Below, one piece after another: positions 34,440 through 42,618 of a DNA stretch of 64,000 bases. The stretch is from positions 1 through 64,000 of the forward strand of contig NZ_JALBUT010000004.1 in the NCBI RefSeq assembly GCF_033971905.1, read 5' to 3'. The notes beneath the pieces were generated by a model that worked only from the letters and a program-made list of their open reading frames with translations, was not told the origin of the DNA and made no database searches. The stretch is from Intestinicryptomonas porci (GTDB lineage: Bacteria; Verrucomicrobiota; Verrucomicrobiia; Opitutales; Intestinicryptomonadaceae). The translations under genes were made by a program, and so were the position numbers. Position 1 is the stretch's first letter. Each line of letters starts with the position of its first letter.

Positions 34440-35185
34440 AATTCGCAATAACACCTTGTCCCAACGACACATTCGCATTTTTTGCGCTGATATCGAAAAT
34501 CGGAAAAAATCTCGATTTTGAATTTGAGCGGCACGACATAGAAACCTTGAACGAATTTGCCTTTGAGGCGAAATATCCGATAACGAAGCTTTCGTTTCCC
34601 GCGTATTTGGCAAACCGCGACAAGTACGAGCTTCTGGACGCTGGGGCGGCTCTTGGAATTGGAACCGGCCCTGTTTTGGTGGCAAGGCGCGGTTGGAGCG
34701 GGGGCAAGGTTGCAGTTCCCGGGCTTAACACCACGGCGGCATTGCTTTACAGGTTTTATGCGGGCAAAGACGCCGAAATATTCCCCATGCTTTTTAGCGA
34801 TATTCTTCCCGCCTTTTCAAGAAATGAAATTGACGCGGGGGTGTTGATACACGAGGGCAGGTTTGTTTATAAGGATTACGGCTTGGAACTTGTCGAAGAC
34901 TTGGGGGATTATTGGACGAAAAAAACGGGTCTTCCAGTGCCGCTTGGTTGCATCTGTGTACGCAAGGATTTTGCTCATTTAAAAAGTGCAATAGACGATG
35001 AAATCAGAAAGTCTGTAAAGTATTCGTTTGGTCATTTTGACGAAACTTTGCCTCTTGTAAGGCATTACGCCCAGCATCTTCAAGAGGACGTTTTGCACAG
35101 CCACATAGTGGCGTTTGTAAACGAGTTTACTTACGACATTTCTAAAATTAAAGACTCTTTAATTTCAAATTTGCTTTTAAAATGA
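34436..35185 (+). CDS. mqnD: 1,4-dihydroxy-6-naphthoate synthase
   Basis: A 249-residue enzyme releasing 1,4-dihydroxy-6-naphthoate from cyclic DHFL. The N-terminal ITPCPNDTFAFFAL motif, KLSFPAYLANRDKYELLDAGAALG, and GPVLVARR are typical; the C-terminal HIVAFVNEFTYD also fits. ATGA overlaps couple it to mqnC upstream and to the mqnB-like gene downstream. Confidence 0.94.
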   Translation: MKFAITPCPNDTFAFFALISKIGKNLDFEFERHDIETLNEFAFEAKYPITKLSFPAYLANRDKYELLDAGAALGIGTGPVLVARRGWSGGKVAVPGLNTTAALLYRFYAGKDAEIFPMLFSDILPAFSRNEIDAGVLIHEGRFVYKDYGLELVEDLGDYWTKKTGLPVPLGCICVRKDFAHLKSAIDDEIRKSVKYSFGHFDETLPLVRHYAQHLQEDVLHSHIVAFVNEFTYDISKIKDSLISNLLLK

Positions 35186-35748
35186 AAGCCGCAATTTTCG
35201 CAACGCGCCTTGAAGCCGATTTCGCAATATCGGCTTTCGGATTCAAGAAAATCGAAAGCGAAAATTTTGAGGTTTTCGCGGCGGACAATTCTTTGCTTGC
35301 GGTTTCGGGCGTCGGAATGCTCTCCGCCGCGCTTTGCGTCCAATACATTGTGCGCAAATTTGACATTTCAGAAATATTGAATGCGGGAGCCTGCGGGATA
35401 CTTGGAAAAAAGGGAAAAGTAGGAGACGTGTTTGAAATCGGGAAGGTCGTTTGCGCCGATGATTTTTGCAAAGACGAGTTCTTTCTAAGCGAAAGTCCAA
35501 ACACTTTGGTTTCTTCAAGCAGGGCGGTAAAAAAAGACGAAGAGCGCATGCGCTATGCGGGCATTGCCGATTTTGTCGATATGGAATGCTACGGAATTTT
35601 GAAGTCTCTTTCTATTTTGAATTTTCCTCTTGAAAACTTTTCGTCAGTAAAGGTTGCAAGCGATTTTTCCGAGGGGTGCGACATTAAAAAGAATATTCCG
35701 CTTGTCATAAAAAATCTTGAATGCGCCGTTTCAAATTTCTTAAAATAG
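35182..35748 (+). CDS. mqnB: Futalosine hydrolase-like nucleosidase
   Basis: A 188-residue member of the MTA/SAH nucleosidase superfamily. It shows an early VSGVGMLSAALCVQYIV block, the ILNAGACGILGKKGKVGDVFEIGKVV core and DFVDMECYGIL, where the ME pair binds the ribose. The catalytic Asp may be in ASDFSEGCD near residue 163. It is short for the family (futalosine hydrolases are about 200-230 residues). Position as the fifth gene of mqnEACDB supports futalosine hydrolase rather than MTA/SAH nucleosidase. Confidence 0.85.
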   Translation: MKAAIFATRLEADFAISAFGFKKIESENFEVFAADNSLLAVSGVGMLSAALCVQYIVRKFDISEILNAGACGILGKKGKVGDVFEIGKVVCADDFCKDEFFLSESPNTLVSSSRAVKKDEERMRYAGIADFVDMECYGILKSLSILNFPLENFSSVKVASDFSEGCDIKKNIPLVIKNLECAVSNFLK

Positions 35749-35752
35749 TTTT

Positions 35753-36424
35753 ATGAAAAAGGCGGTATGTTTTTCATTGGCTTTTATTGCCGCAGTTTTT
35801 ACGGCGGCGGTTTTGCTTCTTTTTTTTGAGCCGGAAATATTGCGCCTTGTTGAATTAGTCAAGGCTCTGCTTTCGGCAACATTTGAGCAGATTGAGGCTC
35901 TTCCGCTCTGGGCTTATCCTCTCGCGTGCTTTTTGCTTCCGATTTTTGTTTTGCCGATAACCCCTGTTTACTTTGCGGCGGGCGCAAGCGGCGAAAATAT
36001 TTTGTTTGTAATATTTTTATGCTATGTCGGCGTCGTCTTCAATATGGCTTTTTCGTATTTCATAAGCCGGAAATTTGCCGATTTCGCGCGGAAAGTTTTA
36101 AGCCGCCGCGGTGTTGAAATTCCCAATATCTCTAAAAAATCGGGCGCGGATTTAGTTTTTCTTGTCCGCATGATTCCGGGCAATCCTCTTTGCGTCCAGA
36201 ATTATCTGCTCGGGCTTTCGGGGGTCGATTTTAAAAAGTATATGGCAATTTCAATGATTATTCAGGCGTTTCACGTTTTCGGCTACATATATTTTTCGGA
36301 GGGAATTGTGCGCGGAGACTTTGCATCTCTTATCCTTGGCGCGAGCTTGATTTGCGTTTTTATTGCGGCGGCGAGAATTTTAAAAAGAAGAAAACAGTAT
36401 GGGATTTCTGAAATCGAGCGATGA
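35753..36424 (+). CDS. TVP38/TMEM64 (VTT-domain) membrane protein
   Basis: A 223-residue protein with about five membrane helices. The VTT/DedA-like core is visible as LPITPVYFAAGA, FVIFLCYVGVVFNMAFSYFISRKF and FLVRMIPGNPLCVQNYLLGLSGVDFKKYM, where R and PG residues form the usual reentrant region. Such proteins are implicated in lipid scrambling or membrane homeostasis. It starts 5 nt after mqnB and overlaps xseA by 26 nt, so it belongs to the same transcript. A role in lipid or quinone transport is possible but not shown. Confidence 0.88.
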   Translation: MKKAVCFSLAFIAAVFTAAVLLLFFEPEILRLVELVKALLSATFEQIEALPLWAYPLACFLLPIFVLPITPVYFAAGASGENILFVIFLCYVGVVFNMAFSYFISRKFADFARKVLSRRGVEIPNISKKSGADLVFLVRMIPGNPLCVQNYLLGLSGVDFKKYMAISMIIQAFHVFGYIYFSEGIVRGDFASLILGASLICVFIAAARILKRRKQYGISEIER

Positions 36425-37682
36425 AATTTTAAGTGTGGGCGAGTTTTCAAGCCGCTTTAAGATGCTTTTAGCAACCTCCATTCCCGAACTTTGGATAAGG
36501 GGCGAAGTCTCAGGTGTGAAGCTTTATCCGAGCGGGCATACGTATTTCAGCTTAAAAGACGAAAATGCCGTGCTTTCCGCAGTGCTTTTCAAAAATGCAA
36601 GGCGCGGAGTTTCGGTGGAGCTGAAAGAGGGAATGAAGATTTTGGCGTATGGGGCAATATCGCTTTACGAAGCCAGAGGCTCTTACCAGATGATTGTGAA
36701 AGCCATTATGCCCGACGGGTTCGGCGACCTTGCAATGCGCTTTGAGGAGCTTAAAAAAAAGCTTGCAAAAGAGGGGCTTTTCGACGCCGAAAACAAAAAG
36801 AAGATGCCGTTTCTTCCTCGTAAAATCGGCATTATAACTTCTCCCGCGGGGGCTGCGGTGCGCGATTTCATAAGCATTTTGAGGCGCAGGGGCTGGAAGG
36901 GAGAAATTATTGTTCTGCCCTCGCGCGTGCAGGGCGCGGAGGCGGCAATGGAAATTGTGTCGCAAATAAAAAAGGCGGAGAGTTTGGATTTGGATTTGCT
37001 TGTTCTTGCAAGGGGAGGAGGCTCTCTCGAAGACTTGTGGTGCTTTAACGAGGAAATTGTTGCAAGGGCTGTTGCGGCGTGCAAAATTCCGACTATTTCC
37101 GCAGTCGGGCACGAGGTTGATTTTTCTTTGTGCGATTTTGCGTCCGACCTTCGCGCGGAAACTCCGAGCGGAGCTGCCGAATACATTTCAAGCGAATTTA
37201 ACTTGGCTTTGGAAAATTTTGCGAATTTAAAAAACGCCGTTTCCGAAGCCGTAAAAAACATTCTTGTTAAAGCGCGGGAAAAATTAGAGTCTTCGCAAAT
37301 TCTTTTTAGGGCAAGCTCCCCGCAAAATAAACTGAACAATCTTTCCATCTCGCTTGACGAAACAGAGTCGCGCCTGCGTTCGCTATGCCTTGAAAACATT
37401 GCCGAAAAAAAGCATTCTCTTTCGCAAATCTATGCGCAGTTTAAGGGGCTTTCTCCGCTTGGGACGATTGCTGTTTTGGGGGAAAAGGTTGAGGCTTGCG
37501 AAAAGCAGCTCGAACTTTTGAGCGTTGAAAGCGTTCTTTCAAGGGGATTTGCGATTGCTTTGGACGGCGACGGGCGCATCATAAAACAAACAAAAGCCGC
37601 GCCAAAAGACGCGGCTTTCACTCTAAAGTTTAATGACGGACAAATAGGCGTCATTCAAACTTGTAAAGCTCGGAAGCCTTGA
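36399..37682 (+). CDS. xseA: Exodeoxyribonuclease VII, large subunit
   Basis: A 427-residue XseA, the catalytic subunit of the single-strand-specific exonuclease. The N-terminal OB-fold (SVGEFSSRFKMLLA...LWIRGEVSG...HTYFSLKDE) and the nuclease core (IGIITSPAGAAVRDFISILRRRGWKGEIIVLPSRVQG; ARGGGSLEDLWCFNEE; SAVGHEVDFSLCDFASDLRAETPSGAAE) are intact, followed by a coiled coil. It overlaps the VTT gene by 26 nt, and its end overlaps the convergent PhoD-like gene by 32 nt. No xseB is seen nearby. Confidence 0.95.
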   Translation: MGFLKSSDEILSVGEFSSRFKMLLATSIPELWIRGEVSGVKLYPSGHTYFSLKDENAVLSAVLFKNARRGVSVELKEGMKILAYGAISLYEARGSYQMIVKAIMPDGFGDLAMRFEELKKKLAKEGLFDAENKKKMPFLPRKIGIITSPAGAAVRDFISILRRRGWKGEIIVLPSRVQGAEAAMEIVSQIKKAESLDLDLLVLARGGGSLEDLWCFNEEIVARAVAACKIPTISAVGHEVDFSLCDFASDLRAETPSGAAEYISSEFNLALENFANLKNAVSEAVKNILVKAREKLESSQILFRASSPQNKLNNLSISLDETESRLRSLCLENIAEKKHSLSQIYAQFKGLSPLGTIAVLGEKVEACEKQLELLSVESVLSRGFAIALDGDGRIIKQTKAAPKDAAFTLKFNDGQIGVIQTCKARKP

Positions 37683-38991
37683 TTGTTTGCGTCAGCAGGT
37701 TTTCTCCCTTGCTGTTGAAAAAGTCTATTTTTATTTGTCTATCGTTTTCGTCTCCCTCAAAGCTTATGGTGGCGAAGCTTCTTTGCAAAACCAGCGAGCC
37801 TATCGAGCGGAAAAAGTTTACTTCAGTTGCGTTTTTTGCGGGGCGCGCCGTTGCGGGTCCGACTGTTATTTCTACCAAGTCGTGCGCTCCCGCCCTGACC
37901 ATTCTCGTAATTTCTGCGTAGTCTTTCTTTGCGGAAACAAAGAGAACCCCGCCGATTTTATTTTCGTTTATGAAGTCCAAAAGGTCTTTGCGCTCTTTCT
38001 TGTAGAAAGCGAAGTTGCCCTTGTCTTCGACGGGGTTTGTGATTGGAGAATTGCAAACAACAATTTTAAATTTTGCCTTTGATTTTTTTAAGGACGACAA
38101 GAGCCAGTTTAACTGCTCTTCGCCGAGCATTTCAGGGCGGGAGTTTTTGTAGTCGAGGTTGTTTCGCATTGTGGAGTCGTCCAAAAGGAAGATTTCCGCA
38201 TCTCCGTATCTGAAAAACGAGGCGAGGTTTTCCTGCGAGCCTACGCCGAAAGACGGGTTGAGCCAAAATGATTTAAATGCATTTACGGAGTCTTTTTTGT
38301 TCCAGAGGTTCTTGTCGGAATTTGGCGCGCCGTATGAGTCTTCGCCTATGACTGCGTAGTTGGGAGCTGACGCAAGAAGCCCTTTAAGCGAGGGATTCAA
38401 GCGTTCAGCGCGGTATCTTGCCTTCATCCCGCCAAGGCTTCCGTAGTCGGCAGTTCTAAACATTGCGCCGTTGTTTGCCCAAATTACGGCATCAGGGTTT
38501 TGTTTTTTTACGGCGTCGAAAATTTCGTATTCTCCGCCAGGAGTTTTGAACGGTTCGTCGAAGACGGGGTCGTTCGTATGCACTCTGCCGATTATGGCGA
38601 ATTTGAAATCTGGCGCGGGCGAGCGTTTTTCATAGTCGGGAATTGTTTTTACGCTTACCAAAACAGGCGAATCTTTTTTGTCGGAGTAGGCGATTTTGCA
38701 TTCGTATTCAGTGTTTGGTTTAAGCGAGTTTAGGCGCGCTGTTGCAATGCCGTCGCCGTTTGTCGTTATTTGCGAAGTTTTGCCGTTTGACGAAATTTCC
38801 AGTTTTGAATTTGGTTTTGCCATAATCCAAATCGAAGCTTCGCGCATGTCGCAATAAGTTCGCATCGGCAGTATTTCAGTTTGCTCCGCCTGCGAAGATT
38901 CGGGATAAATATCGGCATTTCCGCGCGTTTCGGCATGCGAGAGGGCGGAGATTGAAAGAAGCGTCAATGTCAAAAAATTCAATTTAAACAT
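37651..38991 (-). CDS. Secreted PhoD-family protein with degenerate active site (putative pseudoenzyme)
   Basis: A 446-residue protein with a signal peptide (1-20, ending LSHAE), an N-terminal beta domain (to about 118) and a PhoD-like phosphatase fold. Collinearity with the family is clear: GGEYEIFDAVKKQNPDAVIW, SLKGLLASAPNYAVI, AFKSFWLNPSFG, AEIFLLDDSTMR and LGEEQLNWLLSSLKKSKAKFKIVV. Where active members have WLGDNVY, WDDHDYGPN and SGDRHHTE, this protein has WANNGAM (171-177), IGEDSYGAPN (215-224) and SAKKDYAE (353-360). The metal ligands Asp and His are largely absent, so a phosphatase activity is unlikely. It may have kept a binding role. Confidence 0.78.
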   Translation of the reverse strand: MFKLNFLTLTLLSISALSHAETRGNADIYPESSQAEQTEILPMRTYCDMREASIWIMAKPNSKLEISSNGKTSQITTNGDGIATARLNSLKPNTEYECKIAYSDKKDSPVLVSVKTIPDYEKRSPAPDFKFAIIGRVHTNDPVFDEPFKTPGGEYEIFDAVKKQNPDAVIWANNGAMFRTADYGSLGGMKARYRAERLNPSLKGLLASAPNYAVIGEDSYGAPNSDKNLWNKKDSVNAFKSFWLNPSFGVGSQENLASFFRYGDAEIFLLDDSTMRNNLDYKNSRPEMLGEEQLNWLLSSLKKSKAKFKIVVCNSPITNPVEDKGNFAFYKKERKDLLDFINENKIGGVLFVSAKKDYAEITRMVRAGAHDLVEITVGPATARPAKNATEVNFFRSIGSLVLQRSFATISFEGDENDRQIKIDFFNSKGENLLTQTIKASELYKFE

Positions 38992-39081
38992 ATCTAAAAC
39001 ACATTATTTTGAAATCGTTTTATTTTTACAAGAAAAATCATTATTCTTGCAGAGCGGGCGTTTTTGTCGGATTATTAAAAA

Positions 39082-39912
39082 ATGGAAATTTATAAGTACC
39101 AGACAAACGCAATGAACACCTCTTTGGATATTTCCATCGGGGCAAAGACGGAAGTTTACGCGCGCAGTGCCGCTTACGACTTGTTTGACAGGGTAAAGCA
39201 AATCGAGGACATGATAAGCATGTTTTTGGATTATAGCGAAATTTCCGCAATAAACGCGCTAAAAGTCGGGGAGGCGACGCAAATTTTGGATATAACAGCC
39301 GAGGCTCTTGCGGGGGCGATGTATGCTTCCTCTCTTTCAAAGGGCGCGATAGACGTATGTATGGGAGAGTTCTTTTTGAAAGCCAAGGGCAAGGCGGCAA
39401 TCGAAAATCCGCGGCGCGCGCAGTTTAAGATGAATCCCGAAAACTTTATGGTTCAGAAAGTCTCTGACGGGAAAATCGACTTGGGCGCGATAGGCAAAGG
39501 CTTTGCTCTCGACCTGCTCGCTGACAGGCTCGTTAACATGTGGGGGATAAAAACCGCCCATTTTTCTTTTGGCGCAAGCAGTATTTTGGCTTTAAATCCG
39601 CCCGAAGGCAAAGACAGCTGGGATGTCACGTTTGCGGGGAGCAAAGTTGATATAAAGCTTAAAAACTGCGCGATAGGCGGTTCGGGGACAGCCGTGCAGG
39701 GCAGCCACATAATAGATTGCAGGACGGGAAAAGTTCCCGAAAAAATGCCGTATCGCGCTTGGGCCGTTTGCGACAATGCGCTGATTGCGGACGCCATGTC
39801 AACCGCCTTTATGCTTCTTTCCGACGATGAAATAAAAGAGATATGCGAAAAAGAAAACATGAGGGCGGCAATACAGCGCACGGAGTCTTCTCCCATCGAG
39901 TTTTTGGCGTAG
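39082..39912 (+). CDS. apbE: FAD:protein FMN transferase (ApbE family)
   Basis: A 276-residue ApbE-like flavin transferase, which attaches FMN covalently to a Thr/Ser of target proteins such as Rnf or Nqr subunits. Visible are an early AMNTSLDISI, DLGAIGKGFALD (FAD binding), FSFGASSILAL, GGSGTAVQGSHIIDCRTGK and ADAMSTAFMLL with the metal-binding Asp. No signal peptide or lipobox is seen, so unlike most ApbE proteins it may be cytoplasmic. No Nqr, Rnf or NosR genes are in the window. The glycosylase gene follows after 7 nt. Confidence 0.88.
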   Translation: MEIYKYQTNAMNTSLDISIGAKTEVYARSAAYDLFDRVKQIEDMISMFLDYSEISAINALKVGEATQILDITAEALAGAMYASSLSKGAIDVCMGEFFLKAKGKAAIENPRRAQFKMNPENFMVQKVSDGKIDLGAIGKGFALDLLADRLVNMWGIKTAHFSFGASSILALNPPEGKDSWDVTFAGSKVDIKLKNCAIGGSGTAVQGSHIIDCRTGKVPEKMPYRAWAVCDNALIADAMSTAFMLLSDDEIKEICEKENMRAAIQRTESSPIEFLA

Positions 39913-39919
39913 TTTTTTT

Positions 39920-40573
39920 ATGGAAGGCGATTATTTCATTTGCGGCGAGAAGGAGTTAAGCTTCCTAAAAGAAAAGGACGCCCGCATGAAAGAGGCGATT
40001 TTGCGCATAGGCGTCATAAAAAGGAAAGTGATTCCCGATTTATTCACTGCGCTTGTCTCTTCAATCACAGCCCAGCAAATTTCTTCAAAAGCTCATGAAA
40101 CGCTTTGGAACAGGATGCTAAACGGCATTGGCGGCATGTCTGCCGAAAAAATCAATTCCATTGAAATCGAAAAGTTGCAGTCTTTTGGCATGTCTTTTAA
40201 AAAAGCGGGCTACATAAAAAACGCGGCGGCAAAAATCGTGTCGGGGGAATTTGACATATCAGCCTTAAAGAACATGGACGATGAAAAAGTCGTCGAAACT
40301 TTGACTTCGCTCGACGGAATAGGCGTGTGGAGCGCGGAAATGTTGATGATTTTTTCAATGTGCCGCCCGAATGTTCTAAGCTTCGGGGACTTCGCAATAC
40401 AACGGGGGCTTAGAATGATTTACCACCACCGCAAAATAACACGCGCCCTCTTTGAAAAATACCGCCGCCGATTTTCTCCGTATTGCAGTGTGGCAAGCCT
40501 CTACATTTGGGCGGTGTCAAGCGGCGAATACGAAGGATACAGGGATTTCGCGCCTAAAAACGTCAAAAAATAA
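39920..40573 (+). CDS. DNA-3-methyladenine glycosylase II-like (AlkA/HhH-GPD)
   Basis: A 217-residue helix-hairpin-helix base-excision glycosylase. LVSSITAQQISSKAHETLWNRM is the AlkA-type helix near the start, LTSLDGIGVWSAEMLMIF is the HhH motif, and the catalytic Asp is in LSFGDFAIQRGL. It lacks the N-terminal DNA-binding domain of E. coli AlkA, so it is of the short type. It would remove alkylated bases. It follows apbE after 7 nt. Confidence 0.92.
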   Translation: MEGDYFICGEKELSFLKEKDARMKEAILRIGVIKRKVIPDLFTALVSSITAQQISSKAHETLWNRMLNGIGGMSAEKINSIEIEKLQSFGMSFKKAGYIKNAAAKIVSGEFDISALKNMDDEKVVETLTSLDGIGVWSAEMLMIFSMCRPNVLSFGDFAIQRGLRMIYHHRKITRALFEKYRRRFSPYCSVASLYIWAVSSGEYEGYRDFAPKNVKK

Positions 40574-40654
40574 ATGCTTTTTGCAGTTTTTTAGACCGCA
40601 TTTATTCCATTTTCGCTCTTGCTTTTGAATTCTTTTTTTGGGAAAGTAAATTGC

Positions 40655-41293
40655 ATGTCTAAAAGCGGCGTATTCATTACTTTTGAGGGCGGAGAAGGTT
40701 GCGGCAAAACTTCCCAGATAAACATGCTTGCGAAGTTTTTGTCGGGCAGGGGGTGTGATTACACTATTACCCGCGAGCCCGGAGGCACCGCTATTTCCGA
40801 AAAAATAAGGGATTTGCTTCTTAATGCCAAAGAGGGCGAAAACATGTCGCCTAAAACCGAGATGCTTCTTTTTGCCGCCGCCCGCGCCCAGCATGTTGAC
40901 GAGCTTATACGCCCCGCGTTAAAGTCGGGCAAATTCGTCATTTCGGACAGGTTTATAGATTCTACATACGCCTATCAAGGCGCGGCGCGTTCACTTGGTT
41001 TTGGCTTGGCAAAAACAGTAAACGATATTGCCATTGCCGAATGCCTGCCTGACTTGACAGTGCTCTTGGACTTGGACGTTGTTGCGGGCTTAAATCGGGC
41101 AGGTAAGCGCGACAGCGGAAATTCCGACAGAATGGGCTCACAGAAAATCGAATTTTACGAAAAAGTGCGCTTGGAGTATTTGCGCTTGGCAAAAGAAAAC
41201 AGCGAACGTTTTTTGGTTATAGACGCTTCGAAGTCAATCGAGGAAATTGCGGGCGAAATTTCAAAATGCGTAAAGGAGAGGTTCAATGTCTGA
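40655..41293 (+). CDS. tmk: Thymidylate kinase
   Basis: A 212-residue dTMP kinase. The P-loop FITFEGGEGCGKTSQI, the TREPGGT motif, DRFIDSTYAYQGAARSLG and LDLDVVAGLNRAGKR lid region are intact. I start at ATG 40655 (MSKSGVF); an in-frame ATG at 40619 adds 12 residues before the usual beginning. Its end overlaps holB by 8 nt, a frequent gene pairing for DNA replication. Confidence 0.95.
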   Translation: MSKSGVFITFEGGEGCGKTSQINMLAKFLSGRGCDYTITREPGGTAISEKIRDLLLNAKEGENMSPKTEMLLFAAARAQHVDELIRPALKSGKFVISDRFIDSTYAYQGAARSLGFGLAKTVNDIAIAECLPDLTVLLDLDVVAGLNRAGKRDSGNSDRMGSQKIEFYEKVRLEYLRLAKENSERFLVIDASKSIEEIAGEISKCVKERFNV

Positions 41294-42224
41294 ATTCGGC
41301 GCGGCAGGCGAAGTGCTTGACAGGGCGATAAATTCAAACCGCCTTCACCACGCTGTTTTGCTTTACGGCGGCTCCATAGTCGAGCTTGAACGCCTTGCAA
41401 AACATTGCGCGGGCAGGCTTTTGAACGTTTCAGACCCCGCAAGGCATCCCGATTTTTTTGAGCTTCGCCCGTCCGGCAAGGCGCGAAACATAAAAATCGG
41501 AAGCGACTCCGACAGGGTTGGCGGCGAGTGGCCCGTAAACACAATGCGCTGGCTTTTGGAAAAGCTCTACCAGTCTTCAAATGCGGGCGGCAAAAAAGTC
41601 GCGGTGGTTTACGAGGCTGACAGAATGAATGTAGAAAGCGCAAATTCATTCTTGAAAACTCTTGAAGAGCCCGCGCACGACACTTTTTTGTTTATGCTTA
41701 CGGAGCGTCCGAACGATCTTTTGGACACGATAAAAAGCAGGTGCATACATTTGCGTGTTCCGTGCAAGTCGGCCGTTTTGGAAGACGACGAATGGGAAGA
41801 TTGGATTTGCGATTTTTCAAAATGGCAGAAGGCAATGGTTGTCGGCTTTGACGGCAAATTCACGCCGTCAGATGCGCTTATGCAGTGCTATTCAATGCTT
41901 TCGAGGTTTGACGGCATTTTGTCGAGGCTTTCGGATATGGAGGAAAAACTTACGGATGAAGAGCGCGAAAATTTGGACGAGGAGCAAATAGCCGCATTGC
42001 AGGCGGGCGAGCGCAGGAGGCTTCGCAAGCGCATGCTTTCAGCCATTGAAGAGGAGATGTTAAATTCGGCGATGGAAGCTTCAAACGGAAAGGTTCCCTC
42101 CTTGAAGCTTGCCCATTCAACAGAAATTTTGGAGCATTCCGCGGGGCTTATGGAGCTAAATATGCAGGATGCCGCCGCCTTGGAGTATTTTTTCCTTAAT
42201 TCCTTGCGAATTTGGTCGAGATAG
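41286..42224 (+). CDS. holB: DNA polymerase III delta-prime subunit
   Basis: A 312-residue clamp-loader subunit. The N-terminal INSNRLHHAVLLYGGS, TMRWLLEKLYQSSNAGGKKVAVVYEADRMNVESANSFLKTLEEPAHDTFLFMLTERP, and SRCIHLRV (sensor 1/SRC motif) follow the family pattern. The Walker A loop is absent, as expected for delta-prime. The coupling to tmk supports the call. Confidence 0.9.
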   Translation: MSEFGAAGEVLDRAINSNRLHHAVLLYGGSIVELERLAKHCAGRLLNVSDPARHPDFFELRPSGKARNIKIGSDSDRVGGEWPVNTMRWLLEKLYQSSNAGGKKVAVVYEADRMNVESANSFLKTLEEPAHDTFLFMLTERPNDLLDTIKSRCIHLRVPCKSAVLEDDEWEDWICDFSKWQKAMVVGFDGKFTPSDALMQCYSMLSRFDGILSRLSDMEEKLTDEERENLDEEQIAALQAGERRRLRKRMLSAIEEEMLNSAMEASNGKVPSLKLAHSTEILEHSAGLMELNMQDAAALEYFFLNSLRIWSR

Positions 42225-42294
42225 CGCAATTTTTCTGCTTGAAAATGCAAAATTTATTCCGAATACTTTTATGTATTCAAAATGGTAGGCATTT

Positions 42295-42510
42295 ATGAAG
42301 ACTAATGCAAAAAAAAGTTCCGAAGCGGGATTTTCGCTTGCAAAATCCAAGTTTTACAACGAATTTCTCGCGGAGCGCGAAGAAATACTGAAACATAAAT
42401 GGATAGAGTCAGAAAAGGCGGGTCATGACATCGGTTTTGAACGTGCCTTGCTCGATTGGGTTGTGAACCATCGCGATAAGTGGCGCGCAGCCAGAAAGGT
42501 TGCAAAATAA
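42295..42510 (+). CDS. Small conserved-looking basic protein, function unknown
   Basis: A 71-residue protein with a helical, charged sequence (KSKFYNEFLAEREEILKHKW, then KAGHDIGFERALLDWVVNHR and KWRAARK). Its composition and conserved-looking aromatic and basic residues suggest a genuine protein, perhaps binding nucleic acid or another protein. I do not recognise a named family and do not call it XseB. It stands alone, 70 nt after holB. Confidence 0.65.
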   Translation: MKTNAKKSSEAGFSLAKSKFYNEFLAEREEILKHKWIESEKAGHDIGFERALLDWVVNHRDKWRAARKVAK

Positions 42511-42618
42511 TTTTCGGGCGTTTTTAGCTCTATCGCGGCGGTCAAAACTGCCTTTTTTTGTTTTCGCACCCAAAATATTCTTGCTCTTCGTCATTTGATA
42601 TATAAATTGCTTTTTATT

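Noticed and set aside
42295..42510. Small protein as XseB, partner of the xseA product
   Set aside because: Its length fits, but it lacks the FEexlxxLexIVxxLE pattern of XseB and lies far from xseA.
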